This document shows, piece after piece, positions 59,215 to 64,000 of a stretch of DNA of 64,000 bases. The notes under the pieces were generated by a model. The model was not told the origin of the DNA. It ran no database searches and saw only the letters and a list, made by a program, of their open reading frames with translations. Numbering within the stretch: position 1 is the stretch's first letter; the number at the start of each line of letters is the position of its first letter. The stretch is from assembly GCF_019048065.1 (NCBI RefSeq), contig NZ_CP077291.1, forward strand, positions 1,302,001 to 1,366,000, given 5' to 3'. The stretch comes from Citrobacter farmeri (GTDB taxonomy: Bacteria > Pseudomonadota > Gammaproteobacteria > Enterobacterales > Enterobacteriaceae). The translations under genes and the position numbers were made by a program.

Positions 59215-59244
59215 CTAAAGTCTAGCCTGGCGGTTTGACTTTAG
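59215..59244 (-). other. Inverted repeat in the ptsH leader
   Basis: CTAAAGTC (59215-59222) and GACTTTAG (59237-59244) form a perfect eight-base inverted repeat around 14 bases, 37 bases before the ptsH ATG. It could fold in the mRNA leader or bind a protein. As I recall the E. coli sequence has the same arms. Confidence 0.55.
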
Positions 59245-59347
59245 CCTGTATTGTTAGCGCCGGCGTAAACGGGCGCGACACACCAGGTGTTTTACGCAAT
59301 CCGTTGCAGTCAACCTCTGGCCGCTGACGTTTCGCTCGTCATTAAAC

Positions 59348-59377
59348 ATTATGCCGCTAAATCAATACTTGAACCAA
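59348..59377 (-). promoter_or_regulatory. Probable ptsH P0 promoter
   Basis: On the minus strand TTGGTT (59372-59377) and CATAAT (59348-59353) are spaced by 18 bases, about 170 bases upstream of ptsH. The sequence around it resembles the known E. coli P0. Confidence 0.65.
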
Positions 59378-59378
59378 A

Positions 59379-59394
59379 TCATAAAATCGATTCA
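59379..59394 (-). promoter_or_regulatory. Cra (FruR) binding site upstream of ptsH
   Basis: Read on the minus strand it is TGAATCGATTTTATGA, which matches the Cra consensus and the pts Cra site known in E. coli. It lies directly upstream of the P0 -35 box. Confidence 0.7.
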
Positions 59395-59510
59395 GCCAGC
59401 AGTTTTCCTGTAACGATTAATTTCGCGCTTCAAAATAATTAATCAGGTTAAATACCAGACCTGGCGGGGTGAAGCAATGGCAGGTGGGGTGAAAGTTTGA
59501 AGCAGGCCAC

Positions 59511-59538
59511 AAAAAAGCACCTGGAAAGGTGCTTTTTT
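59511..59538 (-). terminator. Rho-independent terminator of cysK
   Basis: AAAAAAGCACCT pairs with AGGTGCTTTTTT around a GGAA loop, 22 bases after the cysK stop on the minus strand, with a six-T tail. Confidence 0.92.
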
Positions 59539-59560
59539 ACGCGTTTTTAACATGCTGGCA

Positions 59561-60532
59561 TTACTGTTGCAATTCTTTCTCTGTGAAGAGATCGGCAAAC
59601 AGTGCAGTGCTCAGATAACGCTCACCCGATGATGGTAGGATAACCACAATATTCTTATTGGTAAAGGTTTCATCTTCCTGAAGTTTAAGCGCGGCAGCCA
59701 CTGCGGCTCCGGAGGAGATACCAGCAAGAATACCCTCTTCTTCCATCAGACGGCGGGCGGTGGAGATCGCTTCTTCGTTGGTGATGGCAACCACTTTATC
59801 GATCAGTTTCAGATCCAGGTTACCTGGAATAAAGCCGGCACCGATACCCTGAATTTTGTGCGGACCTGGTTTCAGCTCTTCACCGGCCAGCGCCTGAGCA
59901 ATGACCGGGGAATCCGTCGGCTCAACGGCAACGGTAATCAGGTCAGTTTTGCCTTTGGTGCCCTTAATATAGCGGGTGACACCGGTGAGCGTACCGCCAG
60001 TCCCCACGCCGGAGATAAAGACGTCAACCTGACCATCGGTATCTTCCCAGATTTCCGGGCCAGTGGTTTTCTCGTGAATTTCCGGGTTAGCCGGGTTGCT
60101 GAACTGCTGAAGCAGCAGGTATTTCTCTGGATCGCTGGCGACAATTTCTTCCGCTTTCTGAATCGCGCCTTTCATGCCTTTCGCGCCTTCGGTCAGCACC
60201 AGATTGGCACCCAGCGCTTTCAGCAGCTTACGACGTTCGATACTCATGGTTTCGGGCATGGTCAGCGTCAGCTTGTAGCCACGCGCCGCCGCAACATAGG
60301 CCAGCGCGATACCGGTGTTGCCGCTGGTGGGCTCAACCAGTTCAACGCCAGGTTTCAGCACGCCGCGTTTTTCAGCATCCCAAATCATATTGGCACCGAT
60401 ACGGCATTTCACGCTGAAGCTCGGGTTACGTGATTCCACCTTCGCCAGAATGCGTCCGTTACCGATACGGTTCAGTCGAACCAGCGGCGTATGACCGATA
60501 GTCAGCGAGTTGTCTTCAAAAATCTTACTCAT
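59561..60532 (-). CDS. cysK: CysK, O-acetylserine sulfhydrylase A
   Basis: CysK makes L-cysteine from O-acetylserine and sulfide and forms the cysteine synthase complex with CysE. The 323-residue protein equals the E. coli enzyme. PLP Lys42 is in [26 protein letters not shown] holds the substrate loop, and [12 protein letters not shown] binds the PLP phosphate. RBS AAGGACAG precedes the ATG. In E. coli it is CysB-activated. It lies upstream of ptsH, with its own terminator. Confidence 0.97.
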   Translation of the reverse strand: MSKIFEDNSLTIGHTPLVRLNRIGNGRILAKVESRNPSFSVKCRIGANMIWDAEKRGVLKPGVELVEPTSGNTGIALAYVAAARGYKLTLTMPETMSIERRKLLKALGANLVLTEGAKGMKGAIQKAEEIVASDPEKYLLLQQFSNPANPEIHEKTTGPEIWEDTDGQVDVFISGVGTGGTLTGVTRYIKGTKGKTDLITVAVEPTDSPVIAQALAGEELKPGPHKIQGIGAGFIPGNLDLKLIDKVVAITNEEAISTARRLMEEEGILAGISSGAAVAAALKLQEDETFTNKNIVVILPSSGERYLSTALFADLFTEKELQQ

Positions 60533-60656
60533 GGCCTGTCCTTAACTGTATGAAATTGGGATACCTTCCCAGCATACCCTTCAGACTGAGATGGGGAAGT
60601 AAAGATTTCGCATATCTATATGCTATGGAGAAATAATGGGGATCAGTATGGAATAA

Positions 60657-60676
60657 GAGGTGGCATAAGCCACCTC
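60657..60676 (-). terminator. Hairpin downstream of cysZ
   Basis: GAGGTGGC pairs with GCCACCTC around ATAA. On the minus strand it is followed by TTATTCC, a weak U-tract. It starts 20 bases after the cysZ stop. Confidence 0.55.
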
Positions 60677-60695
60677 TCGTTTACACATTTTTGCA

Positions 60696-61457
60696 TTACT
60701 TCCATAACGCGTGTTTAGCACGATAGCAATCCACCCACATCGCGGTGGCGCCACAAACCGCCACTGGCATGATGAAGAGATTAAGTACCGGGATCAGGGT
60801 AAACAGACTGGTGAGCGCACCAAACTGCATATTGATGACCTTACGGCTGCGCAGGGCGGTGCGCATCTCTTTAAACGGTACTTTATGGTTGTCAAAAGGG
60901 TAATCGCAATACTGAATCGCTAACATCCAGGCGCTGAACAGGAACCACAATACGGGGGCGACGGTTTGTCCGATGCCGGGAATAAAATAGAGGATTAGCA
61001 GCACAACGGCGCGCGGCAAATACCAGGCGAGTTTTTGCCATTCGCGTTTCATAATGCGCGGCACATCTTTCATGATGCCCAGAATCCCCGTGTCCGGCGG
61101 CGTTGCGCCGGTCAGCCGCGCTTCCAGTTGCTCCGCCAGTAGCCCGTTAAACGGCGCGGCAATCCAGTTAGCCAGGGTCGAGAAAAAGTAACCAAACACC
61201 AGCAGCACAGAGAGGACGGCGACAGGCCACAGCAGATAGCTCAGCCATTGCAACCAATCGGGGACGTGACGCATTAATGATGGGATCCAAACGTCCAATT
61301 GTGTGAATAACCACCAGAATGCACTGCCCATCAGCAGGATGTTTACCAGTAGCGGCAAAATGACATAGCGACGGATCCCTGGCTGTGAAACCAGTTTCCA
61401 TCCCTGAGCAAAGTAATAAAAACCGCTGCGTGGTGCAGTGACAGATGATGACACCAT
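60696..61457 (-). CDS. cysZ: CysZ, sulfate permease
   Basis: CysZ is an inner-membrane sulfate transporter that supports cysteine synthesis. The 253-residue protein is the EI24/CysZ family type. It has four to six hydrophobic segments (including [25 protein letters not shown] and [22 protein letters not shown]) and the conserved RYVILP and [10 protein letters not shown]. It is divergent from zipA, with a 230-base region between them. Confidence 0.95.
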   Translation of the reverse strand: MVSSSVTAPRSGFYYFAQGWKLVSQPGIRRYVILPLLVNILLMGSAFWWLFTQLDVWIPSLMRHVPDWLQWLSYLLWPVAVLSVLLVFGYFFSTLANWIAAPFNGLLAEQLEARLTGATPPDTGILGIMKDVPRIMKREWQKLAWYLPRAVVLLILYFIPGIGQTVAPVLWFLFSAWMLAIQYCDYPFDNHKVPFKEMRTALRSRKVINMQFGALTSLFTLIPVLNLFIMPVAVCGATAMWVDCYRAKHALWK

Positions 61458-61687
61458 AGTCAGGACATGCTCCTTTTAGTATAAGTCCTAAGCGAACACG
61501 GGTATCTTACCGGGTTATCGCATGCAGAACAGTTCGGAAATGTTCGAAAAAACAGCAAAAAGCACAATTTCGTTCATCTTTATGCTGTGAAAGCTAAGAG
61601 TACACTTGCACTTGACGTAATCGGCAAATACTCTTAGTGAGTAAATGTTTGCCGTGGTGGCAAGGTGTTAGAACAACAGAGAATATA

Positions 61688-62716
61688 ATGATGCAGGATT
61701 TGCGTCTGATATTAATCATTGTTGGCGCGATCGCCATAATCGCTTTACTGGTACATGGTTTCTGGACCAGCCGTAAAGAACGATCTTCTATGTTCCGCGA
61801 TCGTCCACTGAAACGCATGAAATCAAAACGCGACGACGACTCGTATGACGATGATGTTGACGCAGACGAAGGCGTCGGTGAAGTTCGTGTTCACCGCGTG
61901 AATCATGCCCCTGGTAACCCACAGGAGCATGAAGCTCCTCGCCAGTCGCCGCAACACCAGTACCAGCCGCCTTATGCGTCGGCACAACCGCGTCAGCCGG
62001 TTCAGCAACCGCCTGAAGTGCCGGTACAGCCGCAGCATGCCCAGCGTCCGCCGGTACAGCAGCCGCAGCCAGCGCCGCAGCAATCCGTTCAGCCGCAGCC
62101 GGTGCATCAGCCTGCGCCACAACAACCTGTGCATCAGCCGCAACCGGTTCAACAACAGCCCGCTGCGCCACAGGTTCAGCCGGTTCAGCCAACTGCGCCA
62201 CAGCCGTCTCAGCAGGCCTTCCAGCCCGCAGAGCCCGTGATCGAGCCGCAGCCTGAGCCCGTCGTTGAGGAAGCGCCAGCTCCGGAAAAACCGCAGCGTA
62301 AAGAAGCCGTGATCATCATGAACGTCGCCGCCCATCATGGCAGCGAGTTGAACGGTGAGGTGCTGCTCAATAGCATCCAGCAAGCCGGCTTCAAATTTGG
62401 CGACATGAATATCTTCCATCGTCATCTGAGTCCGGATGGCAGCGGTCCAGCGTTGTTCAGCCTGGCAAATATGGTTAACCCGGGCACGTTTGATCCAGAA
62501 ATGGTCGACTTCACCACGCCGGGCGTGACCATCTTTATGCAGGTGCCGTCTTATGGTGATGAACTGCAAAACTTCAAACTGATGCTGCAATCCGCACAGC
62601 ACATTGCCGATGAAGTCGGTGGCGTAGTGCTTGACGATCAGCGTCGGATGATGACGCCGCAAAAATTGCGCGAGTATCAGGACCGTATCCGTGAAGTGAA
62701 AGACGCGAACGCCTGA
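61688..62716 (+). CDS. zipA: ZipA, FtsZ-anchoring cell-division protein
   Basis: ZipA tethers FtsZ to the inner membrane. The 342-residue protein has an N-terminal transmembrane helix (about residues 5-24) with a short basic/acidic region ([23 protein letters not shown]). A long P/Q-rich unstructured linker (about 85-190, full of QPVQQP-type repeats) leads to the C-terminal FtsZ-binding domain (about 200-340, with [19 protein letters not shown] and [27 protein letters not shown]). The start is the MM pair at 61688. The linker differs from E. coli more than the ends, as is usual. Confidence 0.97.
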   Translation: MMQDLRLILIIVGAIAIIALLVHGFWTSRKERSSMFRDRPLKRMKSKRDDDSYDDDVDADEGVGEVRVHRVNHAPGNPQEHEAPRQSPQHQYQPPYASAQPRQPVQQPPEVPVQPQHAQRPPVQQPQPAPQQSVQPQPVHQPAPQQPVHQPQPVQQQPAAPQVQPVQPTAPQPSQQAFQPAEPVIEPQPEPVVEEAPAPEKPQRKEAVIIMNVAAHHGSELNGEVLLNSIQQAGFKFGDMNIFHRHLSPDGSGPALFSLANMVNPGTFDPEMVDFTTPGVTIFMQVPSYGDELQNFKLMLQSAQHIADEVGGVVLDDQRRMMTPQKLREYQDRIREVKDANA

Positions 62717-62746
62717 TACACTCAAGGCACGACAACTTCCTTTCTG

Positions 62747-62772
62747 AACCCCCGCCTGTCGGGGGTTTTTTA
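62747..62772 (+). terminator. Rho-independent terminator of zipA
   Basis: AACCCCCG pairs with CGGGGGTT around a CCTGT loop, followed by TTTTTTATC. It precedes the ligA start by 17 bases. Confidence 0.9.
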
Positions 62773-62779
62773 TCATTGA

Positions 62780-64000
<1,221 letters not shown>

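Larger units (their letters stand above)
59179..59560. promoter_or_regulatory. Regulatory region of ptsHIcrr
   Basis: The 382 bases between ptsH and cysK hold no ORF. They contain, from the ptsH side outward: a leader inverted repeat (59215-59244), the P0 promoter (59348-59377), a Cra site (59379-59394), a weak CRP-like site (59496-59511) and the cysK terminator (59511-59538). The layout agrees with the known E. coli pts control region. Confidence 0.8.

Noticed and set aside
61980..62220. Repeated blocks resembling a CRISPR or tandem array
   Set aside because: The repeats are irregular, in frame and coding for the ZipA linker; no constant repeat with unique spacers.
61823..62776. 317-codon open frame on the minus strand opposite zipA
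   Set aside because: It is a shadow of the P/Q-rich linker: few stop codons arise on the other strand. The product is a low-complexity L/R string with no RBS.

Overview
The window is a chromosomal segment of an enteric gammaproteobacterium (Enterobacteriaceae). Nearly every protein is recognisable as an ortholog of an Escherichia/Salmonella gene of about the same length, and gene order follows the conserved block from bepA/dapA through eut to cys/pts/ligA. Three features point to the Salmonella/Citrobacter side rather than E. coli K-12: ptsJ and yfeJ lie between pdxK and cysM, the murRQP-yfeW block is absent between ucpA and yfeX, and the eut operon has no prophage. Sequence differences from the Salmonella proteins I remember make Citrobacter or a close relative my best guess. 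That is an inference from memory, not a computed identity. I see no tRNA, rRNA, insertion sequence, prophage or CRISPR array.

Layout. 1-11200: envelope and lysine/purine housekeeping. This holds bepA (cut by the window edge), perM, bcp-gcvR, dapA-bamC, purC with a PurR operator, ypfJ-tmcA, ypfH, ypfN and dapE-yffB. 11201-20720: the ypfM microprotein, the acrD efflux pump with a BaeR-like box, the nitrate sensor narQ divergent from the iron-sulfur oxidoreductase aegA, then nudK and ypfG. 20818-26337: the stationary-phase pentose phosphate pair talA-tktB, divergent from maeB. 26544-27626: an AT-rich orphan glycosyltransferase-9 gene, the clearest candidate for an acquired gene. 27955-42733: a complete 17-gene ethanolamine operon, eutSPQTDMNEJGHABCLKR. 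It encodes five shell proteins, the cobalamin lyase and its reactivase, the cofactor adenosyltransferase, aldehyde, alcohol and phosphotransacetylase branches, the permease and the activator EutR. 42848-48294: hemF-amiA, ypeA-yfeZ, yfeY, the DyP-type heme enzyme yfeX and ucpA. 48450-53239: sulfate/thiosulfate uptake cysPUWA and cysM. 53276-59178: yfeJ-ptsJ divergent from pdxK plus a coupled 79-residue ORF, then the PTS operon ptsH-ptsI-crr. 59561-64000: cysK, cysZ, zipA and the 5' two thirds of ligA.

How the genes work together. EutH imports ethanolamine. EutBC splits it inside the shell of EutS, M, N, L and K, and EutE, EutG and EutD process the acetaldehyde to acetyl-CoA, ethanol and acetyl phosphate. 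EutT and EutA keep the cobalamin enzyme active. Sulfate enters through CysPUWA and CysZ, and the sulfide or thiosulfate products are fixed by CysK and CysM. PtsJ is positioned to control the pyridoxal kinase PdxK.

Overall this is a conserved backbone region. I did not find a convincing undescribed multi-gene system. The items most worth a second look are the AT-rich glycosyltransferase, the small ORF translationally coupled to pdxK, the microprotein ypfM with its 3' hairpins, repeat elements inside the eut operon, and hairpins placed directly against the start sites of eutR, cysM and yfeX.
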